Source: Caryophanon tenue (GTDB lineage: Bacteria > Bacillota > Bacilli > Bacillales_A > Planococcaceae). From it: DNA of 64,000 bases. The notes beneath the pieces are model-generated. The model ran no database searches. It saw nothing but the letters and a program-made list of their open reading frames with translations, and had not been told where the DNA came from. Where the stretch lies: NCBI RefSeq assembly GCF_001700315.1, contig NZ_MASJ01000003.1, forward strand, positions 62,001 to 126,000. The letters are read 5' to 3'. A program made the position numbers and the translations under genes. Of the stretch, positions 1 through 8,650 are shown in pieces (position 1 is the stretch's first letter; each line of letters opens with the position of its first letter).

Positions 1-1113
1 TTTACAGCAGTAAAAGCAGCTGGTGAAGAGCTTGAAATTCAAAAGGCTTATAGCAGCTTATCTTCAAAAGCAAAGGATTTTTTACTGCAAAATGCGACAA
101 CTTCTGATAAAGCGGCATTTGACGCAGCTGTTGATGCAGCCGACGAGACAATTTTAACAGAGGCAGATAAAAAGGCGTTAAAAGCTTTAGATACAGAGCG
201 TAGAGACTTAGCGACGAAAGAAGCTGAGCTTAATGTGACAAAAGCAGATGCGACAAATTTAACAAACACTGTAAATGCGTACAATAATGCACAAAATACA
301 GTAAATACAGCTGGAACAGCACCTGCAACGACTGTAACATCCGCAGCAATTACATTATCATCAACAACGAATGTTGATGACATGATGAATAAAATTAAAG
401 AGTTCGTCGCAACGTATAACGGCTTTGTAAAAGATTTAACGGATAAAACGAAAGAAACGAAATATCGTGATTATGCGCCGTTAACAGCTGAACAAAAGAA
501 AGAAATGGAAGAAGAAGAAATTAAGCTATGGGAAGAAAAGTCTAAGAGTGGTTTATTGCGAAATGATGCGCTTATTCGTAACGGCCTTGCAGATATGCGT
601 GGCTTAGTATATGAAACGCATCACGGAGTGGATAACCAAAAATTTAACTCACTTTACAGCATCGGTATCGGCACATCAAAAAACTATAATGATGGTGGCA
701 CGTTAGAAATCGATGAAGCCAAGTTACGTAAAGCGATTGAAGAAGATCCGAATGCGGTTGAGCAGTTATTCAAAAATACAGCTGGTACAAAAGAAGATAC
801 GGTAACTTATACAACACGCGAAAATGGTGTGGAAGTAGAAAAAACAAAAAAAGCCGATACACGTGGCTTCTTATACCAACTACGTGATTCGATGAAACAA
901 ATGGAAATTAATATCGAGAAAAAAGCGGGTCGTTCGACGATGACAGATGCACAGTATTCGTTAGGAAAAACATTAATCGACACGAATAAACGTTTAGACT
1001 CGTGGGAAGATAAATTAAAAGCAATTGAAGATCGTTATTGGAAACAGTTTACAGCGATGGAAACAGCGATTAATAACGCTAATCAACAGTCTTCATTATT
1101 CGCGCAAGGGTAA
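1..1113 (+). CDS. fliD: Flagellar hook-associated protein 2 (filament cap), C-terminal part
   Basis: The reading frame is open from the first base of the window, so the N-terminus lies outside it. About 370 residues are visible. FliD forms the pentameric cap at the tip of the flagellar filament and helps exported flagellin fold. The visible part shows the typical FliD_C layout: a low-complexity Ala/Thr-rich middle, then a segment with 'MMNKIKEFVATYNGFV', then 'GLADMRGLVY' and a long C-terminal helix ending near 'MEINIEKKAGRSTMTDAQYSLGKTL'. It is followed six bases later by the FliT-like gene and then fliS, which supports the call. The Ala/Lys/Asp-rich stretch at about 1-330 is more variable than usual and may be the surface-exposed insertion domain. 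Confidence 0.9.
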   Translation, partial: FTAVKAAGEELEIQKAYSSLSSKAKDFLLQNATTSDKAAFDAAVDAADETILTEADKKALKALDTERRDLATKEAELNVTKADATNLTNTVNAYNNAQNTVNTAGTAPATTVTSAAITLSSTTNVDDMMNKIKEFVATYNGFVKDLTDKTKETKYRDYAPLTAEQKKEMEEEEIKLWEEKSKSGLLRNDALIRNGLADMRGLVYETHHGVDNQKFNSLYSIGIGTSKNYNDGGTLEIDEAKLRKAIEEDPNAVEQLFKNTAGTKEDTVTYTTRENGVEVEKTKKADTRGFLYQLRDSMKQMEINIEKKAGRSTMTDAQYSLGKTLIDTNKRLDSWEDKLKAIEDRYWKQFTAMETAINNANQQSSLFAQG

Positions 1114-1119
1114 GAGCTG

Positions 1120-1479
1120 ATGGATAAAACGCCGCAACTATTGCAAGTATCAGCGAAGTTATACCAGCACTTGCAGCAAATGCCAGCCGACGATAAGCGT
1201 GACGATTTTATTGTAACGTTGAATACATTGCTTGACGAACGTGGACAACTGATTGCTGAATTATCCGCAAGTGGGTTTCAAGTCGATACGACGAATAAAT
1301 CGCATCAAATGTTAGTGGAGCTAGATAAAGGGATTAAAAGTCGATTAGAGCAAGCGATGAATGTTGTAAAAGCCGACCTTCGCAACATCCAAAAAGCAAA
1401 AAAGAATGAAAAACAATACGTAGATCCATATTCAAAGGTTGCCGTTATGGACGGCCGCTATTATGATAAGAAGAACTAG
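1120..1479 (+). CDS. fliT: FliT-like flagellar chaperone
   Basis: The 119-residue helical protein lies between fliD and fliS. FliT-type proteins are cytoplasmic export chaperones that bind FliD. The sequence is mostly amphipathic helix, and its C-terminus 'YVDPYSKVAVMDGRYYDKKN' resembles the aromatic tail of Bacillus FliT proteins. The start ATG follows the fliD stop after six bases and has only a weak ribosome-binding site, which suggests translational coupling. In many Bacillales the order is fliD-fliS-fliT; here fliT precedes fliS. The family is weakly conserved, so the assignment rests largely on context and tail. Confidence 0.65.
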   Translation: MDKTPQLLQVSAKLYQHLQQMPADDKRDDFIVTLNTLLDERGQLIAELSASGFQVDTTNKSHQMLVELDKGIKSRLEQAMNVVKADLRNIQKAKKNEKQYVDPYSKVAVMDGRYYDKKN

Positions 1480-1498
1480 TTGAAAAGGAGTGCTTCAT

Positions 1499-1903
1499 TT
1501 GTACCAAAACACAAATGCACAAAATGCGTATAAACAAAATAGCGTAACGACAGCGTCACCAGGTGAGTTAACACTGATGTTATATAATGGCTGTTTAAAA
1601 TTTTTAGCAAAAGCGAAAGTAGCTATTGAACAAAAAAACATTCAAGAAAAGAATCATAACATTCAACGTGCACAAGCAATTATTGCAGAACTAATGTCAA
1701 CGCTTAATATGGATATTCCGATTTCAAAGGAATTTTTACCACTTTATGATTATATGAACCGTCGTTTAATCGAGGCCAATATTAAAAATGATATTGCAAT
1801 TATTGAAGAAGTAGAGGGGTTAACGACTGAATTCCGCGATACGTGGAAGGAAGTTATTAAAATTACGCGCCAGCAGCAATTTGCGGGTGCGAAACAAGTA
1901 TAA
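1499..1903 (+). CDS. fliS: Flagellin export chaperone FliS
   Basis: This 134-residue protein is a clear FliS, the cytoplasmic chaperone that keeps flagellin unpolymerised before export. The conserved block 'YKQNSVTTASPGELTLMLYNGCLKF' spans residues ~9-35, and 'YDYMNRRLIEANIKND' and 'VEGLTTEFRDTWKEVIK' follow. I chose the TTG at 1499 because AAGGAG (1485-1490) sits eight bases upstream and gives the family N-terminus MYQNTNAQ. A GTG at 1490 would overlap that ribosome-binding site. It closes the flagellar unit and is followed by a strong terminator. Confidence 0.92.
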   Translation: MYQNTNAQNAYKQNSVTTASPGELTLMLYNGCLKFLAKAKVAIEQKNIQEKNHNIQRAQAIIAELMSTLNMDIPISKEFLPLYDYMNRRLIEANIKNDIAIIEEVEGLTTEFRDTWKEVIKITRQQQFAGAKQV

Positions 1904-1908
1904 TCAAA

Positions 1909-1943
1909 AGCTCTATCTTGCATTTGTGAGATAGGGCTTTTTT
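1909..1943 (+). terminator. Intrinsic terminator of the fliD-fliT-fliS unit
   Basis: A ten-base-pair stem (AGCTCTATCT with AGATAGGGCT) is followed by a run of six T, six bases after the fliS stop. Confidence 0.85.
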
Positions 1944-2023
1944 ACAAACCCACCTTTTCAAAATATGGTTGTCGTGGTATATTTATGGAAATTAATGGTG
2001 TAAATATAAGGCAGGTGAATAAG

Positions 2024-2413
2024 TTGAATTTTAAACGAAAAGAGGGTTTTCGTTTTACATTTGGGACACCGGTGCGTGGCAATGCGCGTGTTTTAGTTGG
2101 TGACGAGGTGGTTGATGCAAAAGCGGAGACAATTACGATTGATATTATTGATATTAGCCCAAAAGGTATGAAGCTGGTGACGCTTCATAATATTGATAAT
2201 GCGGTGCTGCGTGAAGTGACGCTTGAAGTGACGCTTTGCATTGATACGGCTGTTATTGAAGCACATGGTGAGATTGTATGGAAGCGTAGTGCAGGGAATG
2301 CCTGTGCGTACGGCTTATTCTTTAAAGAACAAAGCGTAAATGAAGAGTTAATTATTGAAGAGTTAAAAATTCGTCGTCGTAAAGAGATGAAATTGGGCAC
2401 GCAACCAAAGTAA
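2024..2413 (+). CDS. PilZ-like domain protein
   Basis: This ~129-residue protein carries a PilZ-like beta-barrel. The 'IDIIDISPKGMKL' segment matches the DxSxxG motif that contacts c-di-GMP. The upstream RxxxR motif is degenerate: the sequence is 'KRKEGFR', with Lys where the first Arg of RxxxR is expected. Binding of c-di-GMP is therefore possible but uncertain. The position after a flagellar operon suits a motility or envelope regulator. I prefer the TTG start at 2024, six bases after AGGTG. An ATG at 1985 is in frame and would add 13 residues but has no convincing ribosome-binding site. No partner domain is fused. Confidence 0.65.
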   Translation: MNFKRKEGFRFTFGTPVRGNARVLVGDEVVDAKAETITIDIIDISPKGMKLVTLHNIDNAVLREVTLEVTLCIDTAVIEAHGEIVWKRSAGNACAYGLFFKEQSVNEELIIEELKIRRRKEMKLGTQPK

Positions 2414-2435
2414 TCGTAAAGTTTTTTAAAAATAT

Positions 2436-2486
2436 GTTAAAAAAATATGGAAACGGGAAAGGACTTTTATAGGCTATGTCGAATAA
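2436..2486 (+). promoter_or_regulatory. Tandem sigma-B-like and sigma-H-like promoters of hpf
   Basis: GTTAAA at 2436-2441 and GGGAAA at 2455-2460 are separated by 13 bases and fit a sigma-B promoter. AAAGGACTT at 2458-2466 and GTCGAATAA at 2478-2486 are separated by 11 bases and fit the sigma-H consensus (RNAGGAWWW, RNNGAATWW) very well. The B. subtilis homologue yvyD is known to be controlled by both factors. Confidence 0.6.
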
Positions 2487-2521
2487 GTAATATATAGCCG
2501 TATCAAAGGAGGACACTTATT

Positions 2522-3079
2522 ATGCTAAACTTTAATATTCGTGGGGAAAACTTAGATGTGACTCCAGCAATTCGTGATTACGTAGAAAGCAAGATTGAAA
2601 AAATTGAGCGTTTCTTCACAAATGACATCAATGCAACAGCGAATGTCAATTTAAAAGTATACAGTGATAAGCAAACAAAAGTGGAAGTAACCGTTCCAAT
2701 GAAAAATCTTACTTTACGTGCAGAGGAGCGCAACGCAGATATGTACGCGGCGATTGATTTAATCGTTGATAAGTTAGAGCGCCAAATTCGTAAACATAAA
2801 ACAAAAGTAAACCGTAAATTCCGTGAGCGTGACGGTGGTGTGGGCGTATACTTTGCGACACAAGCAGAGGAAGGCGCAACAACTGAAGCGACTGAAGAGG
2901 ATTATGCAATTGTACGTACGAAGCAATTTGATTTAAAGCCAATGGATACGGAAGAAGCGATTCTGCAAATGAATTTACTTGGCCATGACTTCTATATTTA
3001 CACAGAAGCAGAATCAAATGGCACAAACATCGTCTACAAACGTAAAGATGGTAAATACGGCTTAATTGAAACAAACTAA
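2522..3079 (+). CDS. hpf: Long-form ribosome hibernation promoting factor
   Basis: The 185-residue protein is the long form of HPF. The N-terminal domain (residues ~1-100, starting 'MLNFNIRGENLDVTPAIRDYVESKI') is the basic double-strand-RNA-binding-like fold that sits in the 30S decoding centre. An acidic linker follows. The C-terminal domain (~125-185, 'VRTKQFDLKPMDTEEAILQMNLLGHDFYIY') dimerises and joins two 70S particles into inactive 100S ribosomes. The start has a strong AAAGGAGG site. hpf commonly precedes secA and prfB in Bacillales; here four surface-protein genes lie between hpf and secA. Upstream stress and stationary-phase promoters agree with its function. Confidence 0.96.
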   Translation: MLNFNIRGENLDVTPAIRDYVESKIEKIERFFTNDINATANVNLKVYSDKQTKVEVTVPMKNLTLRAEERNADMYAAIDLIVDKLERQIRKHKTKVNRKFRERDGGVGVYFATQAEEGATTEATEEDYAIVRTKQFDLKPMDTEEAILQMNLLGHDFYIYTEAESNGTNIVYKRKDGKYGLIETN

Positions 3080-3140
3080 TACATGTAGAAGCTATTAAGT
3101 TTATAAACAATGTGTGCAAAGCATAATTAATACAAATATG

Positions 3141-3184
3141 GAAGCGTTGCTGAAATAGTTATTTCGGCAATGCTTCTTTTTATT
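3141..3184 (+). terminator. Intrinsic terminator after hpf
   Basis: A long stem, from GAAGCGTTGC to GGCAATGCTTC with an AT-rich top, is followed by a T-run. Confidence 0.85.
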
Positions 3185-3336
3185 TCTATGTGACATATTG
3201 AATTATTTAAATAAATCAAATAATATATTAGTAACGAATAAATAGAATTAATTGGGTGGAATAATAGGTTCTTTTATACTTTAAGTAATGATCCTAAAGT
3301 CTAAAAGAAATTTTGAAGAAAAAAAGGAGAAGAAAT

Positions 3337-5463
3337 ATGAATAATTATAAAGCAACGATGTGGTTAGCAGCAACAGCGTTAATTGTACCAACAGCTGTTT
3401 CGGCAGAAGAATTATCTAGTGCAGCGAAAAGTGTTCAAAATACATTAAATAAGTTAACAGTAAATTCGTCTGAGGACGCGGTACATAAAGCGCGTACGTT
3501 ATATAGCAATTTAAGTGAGGATGATCAATACGCGATTTATGATGTGCTAATTGAAAAGTTAATTCCACTAGAAGCGAAATTTTATAATGAAGACATGCAA
3601 CAAATACTTGCAAATAAAGAGACAGTAACGCTTACAGAGGTAGAAGCATTGCTTGAAGTTTATGATACGAAGGAATGGGAGTTTCAAGAGTTGGTACAAG
3701 AGCTATATGACCAGACATACGAGCTGTTAACGTATATAGAAAATCGCCCATACAAGGAAGCTGCTGAGCAATTTATGCAGAAGTTGAATGTATTAGATGA
3801 AGGCACGATTACACAACAAAAATATGAAGAAATCACATTAATTTATAATGAGCTTGACTATATGTCATATGATTATTTTGATAGCGCAGCTGTTGATGAA
3901 AAGCTAGAGCGTTTACAAACACGTCTTTATTATATAGAAGCACAAGAAGTGCAGAAATTAATTAATCGAGCCGATGAAGCGACTATTACGCAGGATCATT
4001 TAGATATTATTGTTTCAGCATATGATAATTTATCATATGAGGCACAGCAAACTATTAGAGACTACGAGAAAATAGAACGATTACAGGATTATATTTGGGC
4101 AGCGCCAGTTCGTGAAGAAGCGAAGAGACTGCAAGCATTAATTAATAATGTAAATGAAAAGAACGTTAATTATATAACGTTAAGAGAATTAATTGACGAA
4201 ATTACTTACGCAGATGAGGAGGTATATGAATTATTAACAGGTTTGTCTAATTTAGAGATGTTATTAGTACTAGCGAAGAAAAATGAGGCAGCTACTGTTC
4301 AAGCTTTAATTGATGAAATAGATGAAACGAATGTAACGTCTGATGCGTTAGCAACAATTGAAGATGCGTATGCACTGCTAGATTATGAAGTGCAGCAGGT
4401 TGTAACAAATTACGAAAAAGTAGACGCATTAACGCAGTATATTTTAAATGAGGAAATTGCTGCAATGGATGTAGATACGCTGATTTTCCAACTAACAGTA
4501 GATTCAACGGTGGAGGAACTAAATGCGGCACGTCAAAAACTTGAGCAGCTTTCAGTAGTTGCCAAAACATTTATTTCAGCAGAAACGATTGATGCTTTAA
4601 ATTTATTGTACTTACAAAAAGAAGCGGCTGTTGTTCAAGTATTAATTGATGCAATAGATGAAACGAATATAACGTCTGATGCGCTAGTGGCGATTGAAGA
4701 AGCATATGTAAAGCTTGCACCGAATGCTCAGCAGCTAGTTGTTGACTATGAAAAAGTAGCGCAATTAAAGCAGTATATGTTAGATGAACAGTCTAAAGCA
4801 GAGGATATCGAAGTACGTATTATGGCGTTAACAAATAGCGCAACATTCGAAGATGTTGAAGTACTTCGCCAAGAGCTAAACAGTTTATCAGTAGTGGCAC
4901 AAAGTTTAATAGCAACAGAAGTGATTAAAGTGCTACAAGAACGATATGACCAGCTTTTAGCGGCAAATAATAATGAGGAAGCAACCATTACAACAGTCAA
5001 CCATGAAATAGCTAACATTTGGAATTCTGATAATTTTAGCTCGAAAGTGAATGAAGTAAAGCAACTAGTTACATCTCTTTCTCAAAAACAACAGGAAAAA
5101 TTAAATAGTCAAACATTACTACGCTATGAGCAAATGGCAACATATTGGAATAATAAAACTAAAAAATGGACCGGTTCTCCCAAATCAGTAGTATCCACAA
5201 AAGAATGGACAATTACATTTTCAGAGGCAATTTTAAATACGCCAGAAAATTTATCGCATATTAAAGTATTTAATGAAAAAGGCGATGTACAAAATATCGT
5301 TACGATAGTTACAGGACAAGATAAAAAACAACTCGTAATAAAGCTCAAGGATGCTACATACACATCAGGTGAGCAATATGTACTTATTATTAACAGCGCT
5401 TTAAAAAGTGATAAAGATACGACATTAACAAATGGTGTTTGGCAATATTTCGACATAAAATAA
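3337..5463 (+). CDS. Secreted helical-repeat protein with C-terminal Ig-like domain
   Basis: The 708-residue protein starts with a signal peptide ending at 'TAVSA' (cleavage near residue 23), so it is exported. Residues ~25-590 are strongly helical and built from tandem acidic modules of about 55-110 residues. Two of these contain the recurring phrase 'DETNxTSDALxxIEEAY', about 110 codons apart (see the repeat entry). The last ~100 residues ('KSVVSTKEWTITFSEAIL...') look like an SbsA/Big_5-type Ig-like domain. No SLH domain, LPXTG motif or C-terminal membrane helix is seen. It may be retained by interaction with other surface proteins or be released. AAAAGGAG precedes the ATG at 3337. I do not recognise a specific function. 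Confidence 0.75.
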   Translation: MNNYKATMWLAATALIVPTAVSAEELSSAAKSVQNTLNKLTVNSSEDAVHKARTLYSNLSEDDQYAIYDVLIEKLIPLEAKFYNEDMQQILANKETVTLTEVEALLEVYDTKEWEFQELVQELYDQTYELLTYIENRPYKEAAEQFMQKLNVLDEGTITQQKYEEITLIYNELDYMSYDYFDSAAVDEKLERLQTRLYYIEAQEVQKLINRADEATITQDHLDIIVSAYDNLSYEAQQTIRDYEKIERLQDYIWAAPVREEAKRLQALINNVNEKNVNYITLRELIDEITYADEEVYELLTGLSNLEMLLVLAKKNEAATVQALIDEIDETNVTSDALATIEDAYALLDYEVQQVVTNYEKVDALTQYILNEEIAAMDVDTLIFQLTVDSTVEELNAARQKLEQLSVVAKTFISAETIDALNLLYLQKEAAVVQVLIDAIDETNITSDALVAIEEAYVKLAPNAQQLVVDYEKVAQLKQYMLDEQSKAEDIEVRIMALTNSATFEDVEVLRQELNSLSVVAQSLIATEVIKVLQERYDQLLAANNNEEATITTVNHEIANIWNSDNFSSKVNEVKQLVTSLSQKQQEKLNSQTLLRYEQMATYWNNKTKKWTGSPKSVVSTKEWTITFSEAILNTPENLSHIKVFNEKGDVQNIVTIVTGQDKKQLVIKLKDATYTSGEQYVLIINSALKSDKDTTLTNGVWQYFDIK
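4273..4935 (+). repeat. Diverged tandem coding repeat (~330 bp unit, two copies)
   Basis: The segment around 4291-4560 is repeated around 4621-4890. Both encode 'QxLIDxIDETNxTSDAL' followed by 'QQxVxxYEKVxxLxQYxLxE' and a second helical pair. DNA identity is visibly high over the first ~60 bases and lower later, indicating an old intragenic duplication. Confidence 0.6.
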
Positions 5464-5560
5464 AGAAGTTTTTTTCTTTTTTGTAAATTTTTTATTAATT
5501 AATGTACTTTGTTAAAAAATAGGGACATAAGGCCGATAGTATGAATGTACTGTATTTTTA

Positions 5561-5616
5561 TAGGTATAATTGATATGTCTATGATTTGTATATAGGTATA
5601 ATTGATATATCTATGA
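5561..5616 (+). repeat. Two 24-bp direct repeats, 32-bp period, upstream of a surface-protein gene
   Basis: A 24-base unit beginning TAGGTATAATTGATAT occurs at 5561-5584 and again at 5593-5616 with one difference. Each copy carries TATAAT. A shorter echo (CTATGATATAC) follows. The array lies 38-93 bases upstream of the 958-residue surface-protein gene and may duplicate a promoter -10 element or a regulator site. Confidence 0.55.
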
Positions 5617-5653
5617 GTTGTCTATGATATACAAGAAAAGGAGAATGATTTAA

Positions 5654-8530
5654 ATGGTCAAAAAATCACAAAAGTTTTACGCAAGCGCTCTTGCAACAAC
5701 ATTGGTTACAGCAGGGATTGTTGCTCCAGTAGCAGCAGAAGGGGAAACAGGCGGTACAGAAACAGGTGGTACGGAAGTAACTGTTCAAGCAACGCCGACA
5801 AACAATGTGGGGAAAAAAGATGAGGTACTAGTAAAAGCAGTACCAGCTGGTGCGACAGTGAAAATTTACTTAAAAGAAAATGATACAGTTCCTGCCTTTT
5901 CTAAAAAGCAAGGCTCAAAAGCGGGAGATATGAAAGCAGTACTAGCGTATGATTTACCTACAGTAGAAGAAAAAGGTAATATTTATATCTCAATCACAGA
6001 AGCGAATGCTACTACTGAAGGTGACAAACATCCGGTAGAATACACAGCAGAACCACAGACAGATGATTTAACGACAGGTGTTGAAGTATTAAACAATGTT
6101 ATTAAAAAAGACGCAGTTGTAATTACACTGGATACTGTAGCAGCTAAAGGTGCAACAGGAACTTCAATTCAAGAAGGTGCAACTGTTAAAGTATATGCAG
6201 TTGAAGACGAAGAAAAAGCAGCATTACTTGGTTCAGGGCGTATTGCAGTGAAAAAAGGTGAAAAATCAATCTCAACTGTTTCACTGAAAGCTGCATTAGA
6301 GTTAGCAGAAGGTGAAGATACAGGGAATTTAATTGTAACAGTAGCAAACCCAGGGCAAGCTGAAAGTGACGGTCTTACAGTAGAGTATAGTAAAGAAGTA
6401 ACATCAAGCTTTACAACTGGAGAAGATGATGAGCAAACGACAGCGGAAATTATTGCTGAAAATAACGTTAAGAAAAAAGACGGTATTAAAGTGACAGGTC
6501 TTCCAACAGATAAAGTAGCGACAATTAAGCTATATAGTAAAAATCCAGATGACTTGGATGAAGCAGCAAAAAAAGCAGCGTTATTAGGGACAGCTAAGTC
6601 TAAAAAAGTGAGCATTCCTGCAACGACTGAAGGTGGTACTGCTACTGAAGATGGTCAAGCAGTGATTGCATTAAAATCTAAAAACGGCTTTGCTGATTTA
6701 TTCGAGACGTTTGGTGAAGATTCAAAAGTATATGTAACAATTCAATATACAGAAGAACATGAAAGTGCAGCAAAAGAAATTGTAGTAGCTGATGAGAAAC
6801 AAACAGACTTTACAGTTGCACAAGGTGAAGGTGCAACTGTATCGACGGCCACTGAAGACTCACCAGCAACATTAGTAGTAGAAACAGTAAACAATGTAAA
6901 AGGTAAAGATACAGTAACTGTTAAAGGTGCAGAAGTAGGCGCTGAAATTAGCATTTATGCTCCAGACGCAGTAGCGGGGGACAAACCACTAGCAAAAGCA
7001 AAGGTTAAGGCAAAAGCAGAAGATGCAGATTATACAGCAACAGTGCTTAGCTTGCCAAAAGGCTTCTCTGAAAATGAGTATGCTGATGATGCAACAACAG
7101 CAAAATATAAATTAACAGTTCAAAATGCAGATGAAAAAGTAAGTGAGCAGAAAGAATTTACAGCTTCTAACGCAGAGGCGACTAAGATTAATTTAGAAGA
7201 TAACGTAGTTATTGAAAATAATGTAACAACAAAAGATACGTTAAAAGTAACTGGCTTAGCAGCTAAAACAATTGTTAATGTTTATAAAGTAAATGAAGAA
7301 TCTGCAGATGATGTAGAGACATTTAAAACATTAACAGCTGCAGAACAGAAAAAGTTATTAATTGGTAAAGCTACAGCAAAAGTAGTAACTGGAGAAACAG
7401 GCGATGCACTTGCAACAATTGCAAAAGGTTTCGATAATACAACAGAAGAGGGCAAAGTTTTTGTAGAAATCATTGAGCCAAATAAGATTTCACAAATCGA
7501 GCTAGTAGATGTAGCAGCAGAAGCGGATTCTGAAATTGCTGACGCAAAAATTACAGTAACAAATAGCTTAAAGAAAGACTTCATTGAAATTACAGGTTTA
7601 ACAGCGAAAGATACTGTAAAAGTTTATGCAGAAGTTGATGAAGATGGTAAACCAGTAGAAAAGAGCTTATTAGGAAAAACAACTGTAAAAGCCGCGGACG
7701 CTACAGCAAAAGTATCATTAAAGAAAAACTTTGCGACAAAAGATACAGCATTAGAAGAAGAAGAAGTATTCTATGTAACTGTACAAAATGATAATAAAGC
7801 ACCGATTTTAATTGGAGCTGAGACTGTTGAAAATAAAAAAGAAGCAGAGCTGTCAGCAGAAGTGACAGAAATCGTTGTACCAGTAGAAACAACAACGGCA
7901 AAAGTAGAGGATGTAACATTTACTCCTATAAAAGTTAACGCAAAATCATTTGGTTTTGAGGTAGCTTTAACGAAAGAAGAGGGAGCAACGGTTGCGACAC
8001 CATTTGCTGAAAAAGATACAGTGAAAATTTATACTTCAGCCGATGCAACGAAGCCAGTAAAAACGTTTAAAGTATCAGCTGCAAACGTAACAGCAGAAAA
8101 AGTAGCAAGTGCGTTTAATATTGATTTATCTGATAATGAAGAGACATCATTCTGGTATACAGTAACAAATGATGATGCACATGAAAGTGAAAAAGTAGAA
8201 GCTACTGCACAATTTGCATTAACGACTTTATCTGAAGATCCTATTACGGGTCAAGATGGCACGGATGAAAACGGCAAGGTTACGTTAGAAATTGCAACGC
8301 CAAAAGCAGGAGACACAGTGAAGCTTTACTTAGGTACAAAAGTAGTTAAGACTGTTAAAGCTGTAGCGAGTGAAGACGCAGGGCAAGCAAAAATCATTTT
8401 AACAGGTATTAAAGAAGATACGGATTATGCGGTAACAGTAACTACTGCAAATCATGCAGAAAGTGAAAAAGCTGATATCACAGTTGTTGGACCGAAAAAA
8501 GAGGACGAAAAAACAGAACCAGCAGCATAA
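5654..8530 (+). CDS. Large secreted modular beta-sandwich surface protein
   Basis: The 958-residue protein has a signal peptide (positive MVKKSQK, hydrophobic core, cleavage after 'APVAA'). The mature chain is a string of about eight related modules of ~100-120 residues. Most modules begin with 'NNVxKKDxxxVTGL' and continue with 'xxVKVY', the pattern of a bacterial Ig-like or S-layer-type beta-sandwich. It is rich in Lys, Glu, Ala, Thr and Val and has no Cys, common in S-layer-like proteins. No SLH domain, sortase signal or membrane anchor is visible. GAAAAGGAGA precedes the ATG. It may be an abundant surface or matrix protein that depends on its SLH neighbours; that is inference. Confidence 0.75.
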   Translation: MVKKSQKFYASALATTLVTAGIVAPVAAEGETGGTETGGTEVTVQATPTNNVGKKDEVLVKAVPAGATVKIYLKENDTVPAFSKKQGSKAGDMKAVLAYDLPTVEEKGNIYISITEANATTEGDKHPVEYTAEPQTDDLTTGVEVLNNVIKKDAVVITLDTVAAKGATGTSIQEGATVKVYAVEDEEKAALLGSGRIAVKKGEKSISTVSLKAALELAEGEDTGNLIVTVANPGQAESDGLTVEYSKEVTSSFTTGEDDEQTTAEIIAENNVKKKDGIKVTGLPTDKVATIKLYSKNPDDLDEAAKKAALLGTAKSKKVSIPATTEGGTATEDGQAVIALKSKNGFADLFETFGEDSKVYVTIQYTEEHESAAKEIVVADEKQTDFTVAQGEGATVSTATEDSPATLVVETVNNVKGKDTVTVKGAEVGAEISIYAPDAVAGDKPLAKAKVKAKAEDADYTATVLSLPKGFSENEYADDATTAKYKLTVQNADEKVSEQKEFTASNAEATKINLEDNVVIENNVTTKDTLKVTGLAAKTIVNVYKVNEESADDVETFKTLTAAEQKKLLIGKATAKVVTGETGDALATIAKGFDNTTEEGKVFVEIIEPNKISQIELVDVAAEADSEIADAKITVTNSLKKDFIEITGLTAKDTVKVYAEVDEDGKPVEKSLLGKTTVKAADATAKVSLKKNFATKDTALEEEEVFYVTVQNDNKAPILIGAETVENKKEAELSAEVTEIVVPVETTTAKVEDVTFTPIKVNAKSFGFEVALTKEEGATVATPFAEKDTVKIYTSADATKPVKTFKVSAANVTAEKVASAFNIDLSDNEETSFWYTVTNDDAHESEKVEATAQFALTTLSEDPITGQDGTDENGKVTLEIATPKAGDTVKLYLGTKVVKTVKAVASEDAGQAKIILTGIKEDTDYAVTVTTANHAESEKADITVVGPKKEDEKTEPAA

Positions 8531-8591
8531 TCACGCCATTTGATAAGAAAGCAGAGACATATAGTTTAGTGCTAAATATGTAGCTTTCATG

Positions 8592-8625
8592 GTCGTCATA
8601 CTTTTATAGTATGGCGACTTTTCAT
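8592..8625 (+). terminator. Terminator after the modular surface protein
   Basis: A ten-base-pair stem (GTCGTCATAC with GTATGGCGAC) is followed by TTTTCATTT. Confidence 0.7.
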
Positions 8626-8650
8626 TTATTGAACATAGGAGGATGAACGT

